This document shows positions 16,503 through 26,433 of a DNA stretch of 64,000 nucleotides, piece after piece (position 1 is the stretch's first letter; the number at the start of each line of letters is the position of its first letter). The notes below the pieces were generated by a model. It ran no database searches and was not told the origin of the DNA. It saw only the letters and a list, made by a program, of their open reading frames with translations. This DNA comes from Kangiellaceae bacterium (GTDB lineage Bacteria > Pseudomonadota > Gammaproteobacteria > Enterobacterales > Kangiellaceae). Where the stretch lies: the NCBI GenBank assembly GCA_026196875.1, contig JAPHTP010000047.1, positions 1-64,000 of the forward strand. The letters run 5' to 3'. Position numbers and translations under genes: made by a program.

Positions 16503-18248
16503 TTACTCGCTATTCCTCATAATTTCCCGCGCTCCCATCACACCTATCGCCGAACAAGCACAAACTAGCCAGAAGGCTTGTAGTTCTAAAACCTTATCAC
16601 TCACGATACTGACCGGAGCCACGACAAATGCAATCATAGCCAACAATCCGTACATTGCTTCATTTCTTAAATAATTTACCATCATTGTCGCCCCTCCGAA
16701 TAAGATACAAGTTGTAATAATTAATAATTGTGATTCGGACAGACCTAATTTCTTACTCAAAACAACATCTATAAACACTTCAGAAAATAAATAAGAAAAT
16801 TCGATTGAAGTAAGCAGAGCAAGAGCAAGAAAAAGCAGATCACTTGAGTCAATTTTTCTACCATTCTTTTTAAGGTGTCTAATAACTTTGAATCCTTTAA
16901 TTAGCATTGAAAGCGTCGCTCCAATAAAAGGAATTGAAGCGATATATCCCCCACTAGAACGACCTAGCCGTCGTGCGCTAACAACATGTCGTGGATTAAC
17001 CCAGCCTTTCCACCAGGGCAATGCGTTTTCAAAGTTAAGAGGTTGGTAAAAAAATAGTGAAAAACAAAATAAAGCGGCAAGGATGAAAGACAGCTCGAGT
17101 CGGCTGTAATAACTACTCGACGCGGAATATTGTGCTTTCTCAAAAATTTCCAAAGAAAAAATCATAGCTGCGGCGGCCAAAACATAGAGCTTTGACCATA
17201 TATTTAGGCGAGTACTGTCGAAACGCTTGGCTGTAAAATTAAATAATAGTGCAATACCCAAACAAATGGTCGCAAAACCATAGATGTCTCGCGCCCCTTG
17301 ATAATTCTCTCCCCAAGTAACACCTATAGTAATAGTCGACCAAAACCCGTTCCAGAGAATCAATACTGGATAAATATTTCTACTACATTTCTTAAATAAA
17401 TATATAGAAATTCCTGCAAAGAAAAGACTCATCAGCCACCAACCTCCAGCCTTTTCAAGATCAATTTGCAGGACAACAGCAAGTACAAATAAGACTAAAC
17501 CCGATATAATTCCAAGCGCAAAACTATAAACCAAATTAGAGGTATCATCACGGGTCAACTTTTTTAGCGCGAAGACAGCGACAACAATAAATCCCAACGT
17601 GGCAATGACTGCTATTGCTTTTTGCATACCATCGATATCGCTTCCTAGCCAAACCAGTAACATCACACCAATTAATAACAACATTGCTTTTACCCGATGT
17701 TCTGGCCAATAGAGCAAACCCAGCGACGGAACAAAAGCAATAAAAATATAGGCGAATGACGAAATGAGTGGTACTCCGTTGCTAATTAAAGCAGCCAGCA
17801 ACAGCGTTGCGCCTAAAAACTCTCCAGGCATTAAATAGGACTGTCGATAGCTCCAGGTAAAAAACCAGTAATAGATAGTGGCAAATCCCCAATAGGCTGG
17901 TGAATAGATTTCACTAAATTCCTCAATCAATAGCAAAGTCGCAATATAAAACATAGTAGCGCGATATCCACTTAATATTGCCGACCAGCTTCCAGCTTTT
18001 AATGGCTGAATCAGCCCAAAAGCAATAACAAGATACATTGTCCCCCATAGCCAGCCTAATGTGGTAACGGGTTTTTCTTGCACGAAACTCAATTGATAAT
18101 AACTAAAGTAGAAAGCCAGGGAGCCTAAATAAGGTAAGCTTTTTTCTGCAACCCATTTATGAATCAGATTCGATTGTTTGGCGATTATATCATCCGTTCC
18201 TTTGACGACATTTTCACCGAGTTTTTGAAGGGTGCTTTTTTCACTCAT
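16503..18248 (-). CDS. Large polytopic membrane protein, unrecognised
   Basis: I choose ATG 18248 (MSEKSTLQKLGENV) because GGAGG precedes it by 8 bases; the frame stays open for 41 more codons upstream but without a ribosome site. The 581-residue product has a short hydrophilic N-terminus and then some 14-16 predicted membrane helices with very short loops. The longest soluble loop is near residue 440 (WVNPRHVVSARRLGRSSGG). I recognise no transport or enzyme motif. It resembles DUF2157/DUF4401-like integral membrane proteins in general build only. Isolated gene. Confidence 0.78.
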   Translation of the reverse strand: MSEKSTLQKLGENVVKGTDDIIAKQSNLIHKWVAEKSLPYLGSLAFYFSYYQLSFVQEKPVTTLGWLWGTMYLVIAFGLIQPLKAGSWSAILSGYRATMFYIATLLLIEEFSEIYSPAYWGFATIYYWFFTWSYRQSYLMPGEFLGATLLLAALISNGVPLISSFAYIFIAFVPSLGLLYWPEHRVKAMLLLIGVMLLVWLGSDIDGMQKAIAVIATLGFIVVAVFALKKLTRDDTSNLVYSFALGIISGLVLFVLAVVLQIDLEKAGGWWLMSLFFAGISIYLFKKCSRNIYPVLILWNGFWSTITIGVTWGENYQGARDIYGFATICLGIALLFNFTAKRFDSTRLNIWSKLYVLAAAAMIFSLEIFEKAQYSASSSYYSRLELSFILAALFCFSLFFYQPLNFENALPWWKGWVNPRHVVSARRLGRSSGGYIASIPFIGATLSMLIKGFKVIRHLKKNGRKIDSSDLLFLALALLTSIEFSYLFSEVFIDVVLSKKLGLSESQLLIITTCILFGGATMMVNYLRNEAMYGLLAMIAFVVAPVSIVSDKVLELQAFWLVCACSAIGVMGAREIMRNSE

Positions 18249-18814
18249 TTTGATTTCCTCCAAAGAGGCTAGGGTCAGAGTATTTGATTTCCTACTCTCA
18301 CTGAATGTCCGCTTTAAGATAAAAGCAACCTCAAAACTATCAACAAAACCATACTCAGTAAACTGTCCCATACAAAAAACCCGAAACCATGTCCGAATAC
18401 TTCACGCAAAATCTAAAATCCCCCAAAACAATATAACCATTAGCTCTCACAACAATCTCACAACAATCTCAAATACAAATAAAAACCCAATAAAACCCAA
18501 CCTTAATCTCAACCACTTAATAAATATTCAGCCAAACAATCTAAATTCCTGAACAGAAAATAACCAACGGTTCTATTTCAAAAACCTATAACTTGTAATG
18601 CCCCCCATTCTCTTTATGATAAATGACAGCGCTGCCATTTTTGGGCCAAAATGGCAGTTCTGATAGAACAATTACTAATAACCTGAAACTACAGTTAAAA
18701 ACGATAAATATGTGGCTTTAGGAAAACTAACCATTACTCGATCGTCACTGACGTGATTTTGCAGTTCACTCTTTCTTGTGAAACTTTCGAGCTCAACTTA
18801 ATAGGAGGTGTAGA
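18249..18814. promoter_or_regulatory. Divergent promoter region with a perfect 10-bp hairpin before the chitinase gene
   Basis: 566 bases between divergent genes. CTGCCATTTT (18632-18641) pairs perfectly with AAAATGGCAG (18648-18657) around TGGGCC. There is no T tail, so it is a candidate operator or mRNA structure rather than a terminator. The stretch 18420-18545 is a low-complexity A/C-rich tract with repeated CAACAATCTCA. A strong AGGAGG ribosome site ends the region. No gene is supported here. Confidence 0.5.
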
Positions 18815-21800
18815 GTGAATTTAAATCTATTAAAACCAAAATCACATCAAAATTCGCAACTCACAGAACTAAAACTCTCAGGCTTTAAAAAGAAATTTCT
18901 CTCAGTCATTTATTTTCTAACCGCCCTACTCGGTTTATCTATCGCCGCTAATGCCGCAACAACCGCTGATCACAACAAACAAATTGTCGGCTACATCACC
19001 CAATGGGATCCCTGGAAAGATACAAAAGCGGGATTCACAGTTAAAGGCGCTGCAAATCACCTCAACGTGGATATGAGCAAATACACTATTTTAAATTTCT
19101 CATTTTTTGGTGTTGCAGTAGATGGCTCACTTCATTCAGGTGATTTCAGAAACAAGGACATCTATAAAGAGGGTACCGTACAACAACCTGCTGACTTGCT
19201 AAATGGCGATATCTACAGCAGTTGGGATTACTATCTGATCTATGGCGAACTTGAGCCATCCTACAACTTCACCCCGGAAGCGGAAGCTCAAGGTTTTGTG
19301 CAGGACGGTAGTGGCTGGAGAAATACCATCACAGGTTTAACCGGCGCCATGCCAATTCCCGTTAAGAAAACCGGTGGCCAACCAGGACTGATTGAACTCG
19401 CTCACGCTAACGGAGTAAAAGTCATGGCATCAATCGGCGGCTGGAGTATGTGCCGACACTTCCCAGAGATGGCAGCTGATCCTACAAAGCGCGCAAAGTT
19501 TATGGAAGGCGTGCGCACTTTAATGGATATGGGATTTGATGGGATCGATCTTGACTGGGAATACCCTGGTCCTTATTCGGGTATGAACTTCACCGGCAGC
19601 CAAGCAGATTACGCTAACTTTTTAACCTTAGTAAAAGAAATTCGCGCAGAAATTGGTCCAGACAAATTGATCACTTCCGCATTCTCTGCCGACACCAAAA
19701 AACTCGATGGTTTTGATTGGGTAGAACTAGATAAATACATGGACTACTACAATATGATGACCTACGACTTTAACGGTGGCTGGTCAAATATTTCGGGTCA
19801 TAACTCGCCGCTTTATCCTTACACTGGCGCAGAGTATCCAGAATTTAACTGGGACAATACCGCACAATGGTTGCTTAATCGCGGTGTAAATGCTCGCAAG
19901 ATTAACATGGGAACAGCCTTTTATGGTCGTGGCGTCGTTACCGAAAGCGCCGCCACTTTAAACGGCACAACTAAAAAACGAAACGAAACCATTCAACCGG
20001 ATGGACCAATCGTTACAGCAGCCGACTACACTCACTGGAAAAAAGAAGTTTACGATGGAACCCCCAATTATTTCTTCATCAAACAGCAACAAAACGGCTG
20101 GACTGAACATTGGGATGACGAAGCCAAAGTACCTTACTTAACCAAAGATACTTACTTCTTAAGTTATGACGATGAGCGTTCAATTGGGTTAAAAGCACAA
20201 TACGTTAATGACTATAACTTAGGTGGCGTAATTGTTTGGCAAGTTGCAGGAGACCATCAATGCTTAGGTGGCCACACAATGTACGGTAAATTGCCGAAGT
20301 GTAATCAATTAAACCCTACCCTTGCGAATAAACTTAATGATACCTTTGCCAATGGTTGTCAAGGCTGCCCAAGCATTCGAATCAGCTCGCCTGCTTCCGG
20401 TGATACTTTTGCGCCGGGGAGTAATATTACCATCAACGTTGCGGCGTCTGATGCTGATGGGCAAGTCACTAAAGTCGACTTTTATGCTAACAATAGCTTA
20501 ATCGGTACAAGCAACAGCGCACCGTTTAGTTTTACCTGGAATAGCGTGGCAGCTGGCGATTATCAATTAAATGCCACGGCGACAGACAACGCAAATAACA
20601 GTAAAGAATCTCCTGCTGTTTCCATTTCAGTTAATGAAGACCATCTGAAACCCGTAGTGACGATTACTGCACCTGCCGATGAAGTTGTTCAAGATAACCT
20701 CTCACCGATCCAATTAAGTGCAACCGCAACTTATGATGATGGGACCATTACCAGTGTCGATTTCGAAGTTGGTGGACAAGTAATTGCTGGTAGTTCATCT
20801 GGTGGAAACTCATATTCTGCAAGTTGGACACCACCGCAATACGGTAACTTTACTTTAAATGTCACTGCGACGAATAACGCAGGGTACAGTAAAACAGCGA
20901 GTAAAACTTTCACCGTAATTCAATGCACCGGTACTCCTTGGGACGCGGGCACGGTTTATCATGGCGGTGATGAGGTTTTGTATGAAGGAAAAATCTATCG
21001 CGCAAAATGGTGGACTCAGAATGAAAGACCAGATGTGAGCCAAGTTTGGGAATTCGTTAAAGACTGCGGTTCTAATCCGGATCCAGCGCCTACAGTTAGC
21101 ATTACTTCACCAGCTGATGGTTCAAGCTTTAATGTGGGAACGGGTGTGACGTTAAGTGCGGACGCTGCTGACACGAATGGTAGTGTGACTCAAGTTGAGT
21201 TCTTTGTTGATAACAACTTAGTCGCGACAGATACTGCTGCGCCCTTTTCAACCGACCTAACTAACTTGACTGTTGGTAGTCATCAGTTAAAGGCAACTGC
21301 CACTGACAATACAAATAATAAAGCCTCAGACGTAGTAAGCATTAACATTGTTGATCCAAATACGAACTTGCCGCCAACTGCGAATTTCGATTCCACGATT
21401 TCCGGTTTGTCGGTCAACTTTACCGATCAAAGTTCTGACTCAGACGGACAAGTCGTTACATGGCAATGGGATTTTGGTGATAACAACAGCAGTACTCTAG
21501 CCTCGCCAAGTCATACTTATGCCGCAGATGGAACCTACTCGGTAACATTAACTGTAACCGATGACAAAGGCTTAGCTTCTACGCCTGTTGTTAAGCAAGT
21601 CACTGTGACTTCCGACAACAATAATAACTGTACTGGAATTCCTGATTACCCAGAAGGTTTAGGTAGTTATGCTGATGGTACTCAAGTACAAAACAATGGT
21701 ACTTTGTATCAATGTAAGCCATTCCCATTTTCTGGATGGTGCAATCAAGGTTCGGCATATGAGCCAGGTGTTGGTTGGGCTTGGAGTGATGCTTGGACTG

Positions 21801-21820
21801 AAGTTTCGAGTTGCCAGTAA
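18815..21820 (+). CDS. Secreted multidomain GH18 chitinase
   Basis: The GTG start at 18815 follows AGGAGG. The 1001-residue product has a long signal peptide (to about residue 48). A GH18 domain at about 53-510 carries the catalytic DGIDLDWE motif (Glu249 as acid/base) and the strand KVMASIGGWS. Accessory modules follow: two Ig-like Big_7-type domains (about 515-705), a CBM5/12-like chitin-binding module (about 708-750, WDAGTVYHGGDEVLYEGKIY), a third Ig-like domain, a PKD domain (about 860-935) and a C-terminal chitin-binding-like module rich in Trp and Cys. It hydrolyses chitin outside the cell. It is monocistronic and followed by repeats. Confidence 0.96.
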   Translation: MNLNLLKPKSHQNSQLTELKLSGFKKKFLSVIYFLTALLGLSIAANAATTADHNKQIVGYITQWDPWKDTKAGFTVKGAANHLNVDMSKYTILNFSFFGVAVDGSLHSGDFRNKDIYKEGTVQQPADLLNGDIYSSWDYYLIYGELEPSYNFTPEAEAQGFVQDGSGWRNTITGLTGAMPIPVKKTGGQPGLIELAHANGVKVMASIGGWSMCRHFPEMAADPTKRAKFMEGVRTLMDMGFDGIDLDWEYPGPYSGMNFTGSQADYANFLTLVKEIRAEIGPDKLITSAFSADTKKLDGFDWVELDKYMDYYNMMTYDFNGGWSNISGHNSPLYPYTGAEYPEFNWDNTAQWLLNRGVNARKINMGTAFYGRGVVTESAATLNGTTKKRNETIQPDGPIVTAADYTHWKKEVYDGTPNYFFIKQQQNGWTEHWDDEAKVPYLTKDTYFLSYDDERSIGLKAQYVNDYNLGGVIVWQVAGDHQCLGGHTMYGKLPKCNQLNPTLANKLNDTFANGCQGCPSIRISSPASGDTFAPGSNITINVAASDADGQVTKVDFYANNSLIGTSNSAPFSFTWNSVAAGDYQLNATATDNANNSKESPAVSISVNEDHLKPVVTITAPADEVVQDNLSPIQLSATATYDDGTITSVDFEVGGQVIAGSSSGGNSYSASWTPPQYGNFTLNVTATNNAGYSKTASKTFTVIQCTGTPWDAGTVYHGGDEVLYEGKIYRAKWWTQNERPDVSQVWEFVKDCGSNPDPAPTVSITSPADGSSFNVGTGVTLSADAADTNGSVTQVEFFVDNNLVATDTAAPFSTDLTNLTVGSHQLKATATDNTNNKASDVVSINIVDPNTNLPPTANFDSTISGLSVNFTDQSSDSDGQVVTWQWDFGDNNSSTLASPSHTYAADGTYSVTLTVTDDKGLASTPVVKQVTVTSDNNNNCTGIPDYPEGLGSYADGTQVQNNGTLYQCKPFPFSGWCNQGSAYEPGVGWAWSDAWTEVSSCQ

Positions 21821-21849
21821 AGGCAGTTCTTCCCCTTTCTTCATTTATA

Positions 21850-21870
21850 CCCTCTCCCTTTGGGAGAGGG
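21850..21870. repeat. REP-like palindrome, CCCTCTCCC type
   Basis: CCCTCTCCC-TTT-GGGAGAGGG is a perfect palindrome 30 bases after the chitinase stop. The same arms recur at 42156-42176. Such palindromes are common dispersed intergenic repeats in proteobacteria and often lie at gene ends. Confidence 0.75.
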
Positions 21871-21907
21871 TTAGGATGAGGAAAGTTACTTCTTAATTTA
21901 AAACCAG

Positions 21908-21973
21908 TTTCGCACCGCTATCGCTTGCGTGCGACCAACTTTTGCCAAGAGTGCAAAAGTAGGCAAAACAGCC
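21908..21973 (+). repeat. Solo copy of the 66-68-bp dispersed repeat
   Basis: This stretch, beginning TTTCGCACCGCTATCGCTTG, is a near-identical copy of the two inverted ends of the element at 27771-28316. Inside it, TTTTGC and GCAAAA form a hairpin. A palindrome of another type, TTCCCTC/GAGGGAA, lies at 22085-22103. The 300-base gap 21821-22120 therefore consists mostly of repeats and contains no gene. Confidence 0.8.
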
Positions 21974-22084
21974 CATCGCTGAAGATAATTATTCCATATT
22001 TATTTGGTAGGTTATACAAGCATGTTATAGCCGCTCGCTCTTTTACTTCTCTTATTCGTTTGCTGGATTAGAAGCTAACCCCTT

Positions 22085-22103
22085 CCCTCTTAAGGAGGGA
22101 ACA
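22085..22103. repeat. Short REP-like palindrome, TTCCCTC type
   Basis: TTCCCTC (22085-22091) pairs with GAGGGAA (22097-22103) around TTAAG. It lies just beyond the stop of the hydrolase gene on the minus strand and could end its transcript, though no T run follows on that strand. Confidence 0.55.
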
Positions 22104-22120
22104 AGAAATAACAGAGCTCT

Positions 22121-22783
22121 TTATCGACTCTTAACCCACTCCTTAACAGGCTCAACCCAAACATCGAGTGGTCGATAAAATGCCCCGTGACTCAACCCCG
22201 TATTAATTTCAATTTCACTAAATGACTTCACCCCGGGACTTTTCTCTTTCAATGCTTTACAGGTATTCGCTTTATCCGTCTTCTCATAAATAGAAAGCAT
22301 ATGTCCAAACACTTGAAGATCTTTACTACTTTTAAAAACCATCCTGCCGCATCCTGCAAGCAAGACAGTATTCACACCTAAATCAGACAATTTATATGAA
22401 GCTACTCCTGTTATAAACGCGCCTCTAGAAAAGCCAACCAGAGTAATATTCTCAACCGGTACACCATGTTTGACAAGCTTTCGAACTTGCTGACTTAGCT
22501 TTTCTGCATGTTCAAATGGTTCAGTATTCTTAGCTCTATGAAAAGCGACCAAATTATATTCTTCATCTGACAAAGCTTCTTTTATCGAAGGAAAATCATA
22601 CATTCCCCAACCAAATCGTTTATCTACCGGCTTTGAGTTATCACCTTCTACTATGTAACCATGTGAATAAAAAACATACTTTTCATTTGCATTAACTTCT
22701 TTCGGAAACTTTTCATATATCTTCCCTGCAACAGCGTTATTCGAAATGATTATCGCCACTAACGCACCCAAAATCTTAGCCAT
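22121..22783 (-). CDS. Exported alpha/beta-hydrolase-fold protein
   Basis: A 220-residue protein with a signal peptide ending near residue 19 (NNAVAGK). The nucleophile elbow is VGFSRGAF at about residue 108, and a late His in GLSHGAFYRP is the likely catalytic base. An early HGY (YFYSHGYIVEGD-like region, near residue 37) fits the oxyanion strand. The short length and FSRGA motif suggest an esterase or lipase-like enzyme of the periplasm; the substrate cannot be read. Isolated gene, convergent with the repeat cluster. Confidence 0.8.
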   Translation of the reverse strand: MAKILGALVAIIISNNAVAGKIYEKFPKEVNANEKYVFYSHGYIVEGDNSKPVDKRFGWGMYDFPSIKEALSDEEYNLVAFHRAKNTEPFEHAEKLSQQVRKLVKHGVPVENITLVGFSRGAFITGVASYKLSDLGVNTVLLAGCGRMVFKSSKDLQVFGHMLSIYEKTDKANTCKALKEKSPGVKSFSEIEINTGLSHGAFYRPLDVWVEPVKEWVKSR

Positions 22784-22884
22784 CGCTTTTCCTATTTAAA
22801 TGATTACGATATAAATCGTCGATATTAGATGGTTAAAAACGGAAAGAGTTCAGGTGGTTTTGAGAATTATTTTGGGGAGACAAG

Positions 22885-25800
22885 TTAACTGATTTTAATC
22901 TGCTTTACCCTTTCATCTCCATAAAATACAACACGATCCCTACCTTGATGCTTCGCACTATACAAAGCTTGATCAGCAGCCTCGAGTAAGTGGTGTACGC
23001 TATGATTTATTTGCGGGTCAAAACTTGCCACACCACAGCTACAGGTAACGTACTTTGAATCGACCGCTTCGGAGGCTTCTATATTTAAGCCAAGCACAGA
23101 CTCTCGAATTCTCTCCGCAGCTTGAATCGCTTGTTCATGAGATTCGTTAACCATAATGCAAACAAATTCTTCTCCGCCGTAACGCGCGACCATTTCATTT
23201 GCTCGCTTGAAAAGTTGTTTAATGGTCTGTGCAACACTGGTTAAACAAGCATCACCGGCAATATGACCAAAACAATCATTGAACTGCTTAAAGTGATCAA
23301 CATCCACCAGGATCACACTAATGCCAGTTTTATCTCTCTGTGCTCTACGGAAATCTGACTGCATACGTAGATCAAAAAATCGCCTATTGGCTACACCAGT
23401 TAACCCGTCAATGGTTGCTAAATCTTTTAATTTCTTATTTGACTCAAGCAACAATTGTTCTGATTCTTTTAACGCTTCTTCATACTTTCTTCTCTCTATG
23501 ACATTCATCAACATATTGCCAACAACCCGAAATAGGGTAATGTCGTCGCTACTCCATGATTTTTTAAAGTTAGAAGTTGTCATGGTCATCACACCACTTA
23601 ACTTCATTCCATAAATAATGGGAACTAGCGCCAAGGATTGAGTTTGCATTTCCAAGATTTTCTTTTCGTCTTCGACCGCTTCTACCGGCATATTATTAAC
23701 GTCGCTAAAGTTCACAACTCTTTTATTGATCAGTTCTTCGTAAATCCAGGGAAATTCCGTCATATCAAAATTTACTCTTTTAGGTATAAATGATTCAACG
23801 CCATCTCTAAGCCATTGTTGGTTTTTAATAGCTGTTTTTTGATCGTCCAATATTTCTACAAATGCACTTCGCTCTGCATTACAGAAATCGCCAACACATT
23901 TTAGCGCTTCATATATACCTAGGTCGTAGTCTTCAATCGGTAAATTAATAAATTTAGTCGATAAGGTTGCAACCATCATTTCAATGTTGGCCTTATGCTC
24001 AAGCTGTGCGGTTCGCTCCTTAACTAATTTTTCCAAGTTGATCTTTTGTTTTTCAAGAGCTTCTTCAGCCAACCTTCTAGCTTCTTGACCTTTGGCTTCT
24101 CTAATAGCTAACTCTAAAAACTCAGCTACTTCACTTAAAGTTACTATTTCATTTTCTTGCCAATGATGCCTTGTCGCGGAATCCAGACAGATCAAACCAA
24201 CTAAATCATCAAAATGACCAAGTGGCACATCCAAAACAGCAACAGTATTTCCTGCTAGCATCGCTTGTCGTAATGCTTCAAATCGATCATCCGCTCCCAC
24301 ATCTGTAACCGCGACTATACTTTGCCTCTGCAAACGATTTAGATAAATTGGCGCAATCGATAAGTCTGCTTCCAAGCCTTCTATATTTGGCATGAATTCT
24401 GGTGCGGTGCATGCAAGAACTTTTAAAATGCCGTCTTTGTCGATAGTGGAGTAAGAAACTCGATAGTCGTTAAAACGATGTGCCAATCGTTCAACAGTAA
24501 TTTTAATGACTTCACTGGTTGTCATTCCTGCTTTAATACTGCTGGCAATTCCATTAATAACCGCCAGTCGATCACTGGTTTGCCGAACCTTGATTTCAGC
24601 CTGGCGTCTTTCAATTGATTCTTTGGCTAAACAAACATAATTAACAACTGCAGTAGCAAAATGAATTTCTTCTGAAGTCCAATCTCGCTGGGTTTGAGTC
24701 TGCTCGATACAAACCACTCCGATAACTTCTCCTTTGTGCCGAATTGGAACATCAAGCATCGACTTAATATTAAGCGGGTTTAAATAGTTATCGATAAACT
24801 CAGCCGTCCAGGGGTGACTCAAAGCGTCATTAGCTTCGATCAATTCTCCGCTCTGCAACGCCTTAAAATAGTTAGGATAATCATCTTGTCTTAATTCGAC
24901 GCCGGCGGTATGACTATTATTACTTACTTCATACAATTCTAAACAATGAATAACGCGCTTATCCCCAGAAAGTAACCAAACACTAACCCGTTCGACGCTC
25001 AATGTATGCGCTACAGTTTTAGCAATTTCTTCTAATGCTTTTTGCAAATCATCATTGGATAAATGAAAGTTACAAGTGAGGTCCGTTAGTGCTTTATTGT
25101 GCTTTTGTAACGCCGCTTCTTTGCTATTTAGTTTCGTGGTTTTTCTTCTGACTGATTTGAATAGAGACTCCTGCTCTAAATAATTTTTCAGATTCCAACG
25201 ATAGACCTTCCAGGTCAGTACAAAAGTCGCCAGCAAGCCTATAGCAAAAATAGTGTAGACTAAAGCCAAATTGGCTAGATACTCTCCTCGCTGGGGAGTA
25301 ATTCTAATATTCCACTGACGCTGTAAACTATCAAAATTTACGTCGTAGTAAAGATGCGATCTAGCGTCGAATGCTTTAGACAATTGGAACAGGTGATTAC
25401 CCGTTGCACTATGATAATAAAGAAAACTATCCGCTAAACTGGCAGTATTATCTTGAAGTAAAACATTAAGCGAAAACTTCTGCTGGCCTGCAATAGCAGC
25501 TTCAACAACATCTCCGATTTTGAAGACTCCTAATATGAGCCCCTCAAGACGTTCAAAGTTGCCCAGATCTTTACTGGCGTTCTGATCAAATATTGGAGTA
25601 AACAATAAAAAACCATACTGCTGCTGACGATCCTGGATTAGATGCACCCTTTTACTTGCACTAGTTTTTCCACTATTAGTCGCTTGCTCGATTACTTCAT
25701 TACGTAGTGGCATATTCATAGGCGTATACCCCAATGCCTTTTCATTTCCTTTGAAAGGTTCTACATAATACACAGGATAATAAAATGGATGTTCCGCAGA

Positions 25801-26214
25801 TTCGACTAGATTTCCACTTGGATCACGCTCGGTAAACCTAAAATCTTTGTAATACCTTCTCGCTTCAGCTTCGTACTCCTGGCGTAAACTATGTGGTACT
25901 TTGGGAACCCATTCTAATGCCTGAATGCTTGAATACCGCTCTAGCTTAGGAGTAGTAAAGGTTCGAAAATCTTCACGCCGAACATTATCTGAGGCCAGGA
26001 AAAAAGCAGCAACGTCTTCAACGACTAGACGATTATTTTCAAACTGCCTTTCGATTGCGTTAGCGTAAACCATCGCATGACGTTCAAAACGATGCTTAGC
26101 AAACTCATATTCTTGATAATAACGAGACCAGGCAAATAAAATGGTAATAACAAGGCCCGCAAAAAAAGCTACGCTCGGTGAGAAGAATACCCTGCTTAGG
26201 TTTCGAGCCCGCAT
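22885..26214 (-). CDS. Diguanylate cyclase with CHASE sensor and several GAF domains
   Basis: About 1109 residues from the ATG at 26214 (a GTG four codons earlier is also possible). A membrane helix lies near the N-terminus, followed by a periplasmic CHASE domain (about 45-300; VVEDVAAFFLASDNVRREDF, YPVYYVEP), a second helix near 325 and a coiled coil. Three GAF-like domains follow (about 390-540, 560-715 and 750-905), then a C-terminal GGDEF domain with an intact active site (RYGGEEF). The inhibitory site upstream reads RANE instead of RxxD, so feedback inhibition by c-di-GMP may be weak. It should make c-di-GMP in response to external and cytosolic cues. The gene stands alone. Confidence 0.93.
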   Translation of the reverse strand: MRARNLSRVFFSPSVAFFAGLVITILFAWSRYYQEYEFAKHRFERHAMVYANAIERQFENNRLVVEDVAAFFLASDNVRREDFRTFTTPKLERYSSIQALEWVPKVPHSLRQEYEAEARRYYKDFRFTERDPSGNLVESAEHPFYYPVYYVEPFKGNEKALGYTPMNMPLRNEVIEQATNSGKTSASKRVHLIQDRQQQYGFLLFTPIFDQNASKDLGNFERLEGLILGVFKIGDVVEAAIAGQQKFSLNVLLQDNTASLADSFLYYHSATGNHLFQLSKAFDARSHLYYDVNFDSLQRQWNIRITPQRGEYLANLALVYTIFAIGLLATFVLTWKVYRWNLKNYLEQESLFKSVRRKTTKLNSKEAALQKHNKALTDLTCNFHLSNDDLQKALEEIAKTVAHTLSVERVSVWLLSGDKRVIHCLELYEVSNNSHTAGVELRQDDYPNYFKALQSGELIEANDALSHPWTAEFIDNYLNPLNIKSMLDVPIRHKGEVIGVVCIEQTQTQRDWTSEEIHFATAVVNYVCLAKESIERRQAEIKVRQTSDRLAVINGIASSIKAGMTTSEVIKITVERLAHRFNDYRVSYSTIDKDGILKVLACTAPEFMPNIEGLEADLSIAPIYLNRLQRQSIVAVTDVGADDRFEALRQAMLAGNTVAVLDVPLGHFDDLVGLICLDSATRHHWQENEIVTLSEVAEFLELAIREAKGQEARRLAEEALEKQKINLEKLVKERTAQLEHKANIEMMVATLSTKFINLPIEDYDLGIYEALKCVGDFCNAERSAFVEILDDQKTAIKNQQWLRDGVESFIPKRVNFDMTEFPWIYEELINKRVVNFSDVNNMPVEAVEDEKKILEMQTQSLALVPIIYGMKLSGVMTMTTSNFKKSWSSDDITLFRVVGNMLMNVIERRKYEEALKESEQLLLESNKKLKDLATIDGLTGVANRRFFDLRMQSDFRRAQRDKTGISVILVDVDHFKQFNDCFGHIAGDACLTSVAQTIKQLFKRANEMVARYGGEEFVCIMVNESHEQAIQAAERIRESVLGLNIEASEAVDSKYVTCSCGVASFDPQINHSVHHLLEAADQALYSAKHQGRDRVVFYGDERVKQIKIS

Positions 26215-26433
26215 CTCTATAACCACAACCGCCCTATTATTATTGTCAATTGTCTTTGACTAAATAAAAAGCATAGCAATAAATCCCAAAATTCAGACAA
26301 ATATCAGGTTAAATGGGGAAAGAATGGTCGATATATTCAAAATAAAAATAACCGGGCTATTTTTTATACAATCCTTCCAAGAGTATGATTTTCTTCCAGT
26401 TGATCGAAATTGGCTAAACACTCAAACCATTTA

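Noticed and set aside
18232-18552. Open frame of 106 codons antisense to the start of the large membrane protein
   Set aside because: Low-complexity Asn/Thr/Ile-rich product from an A/C-rich tract, no ribosome site.
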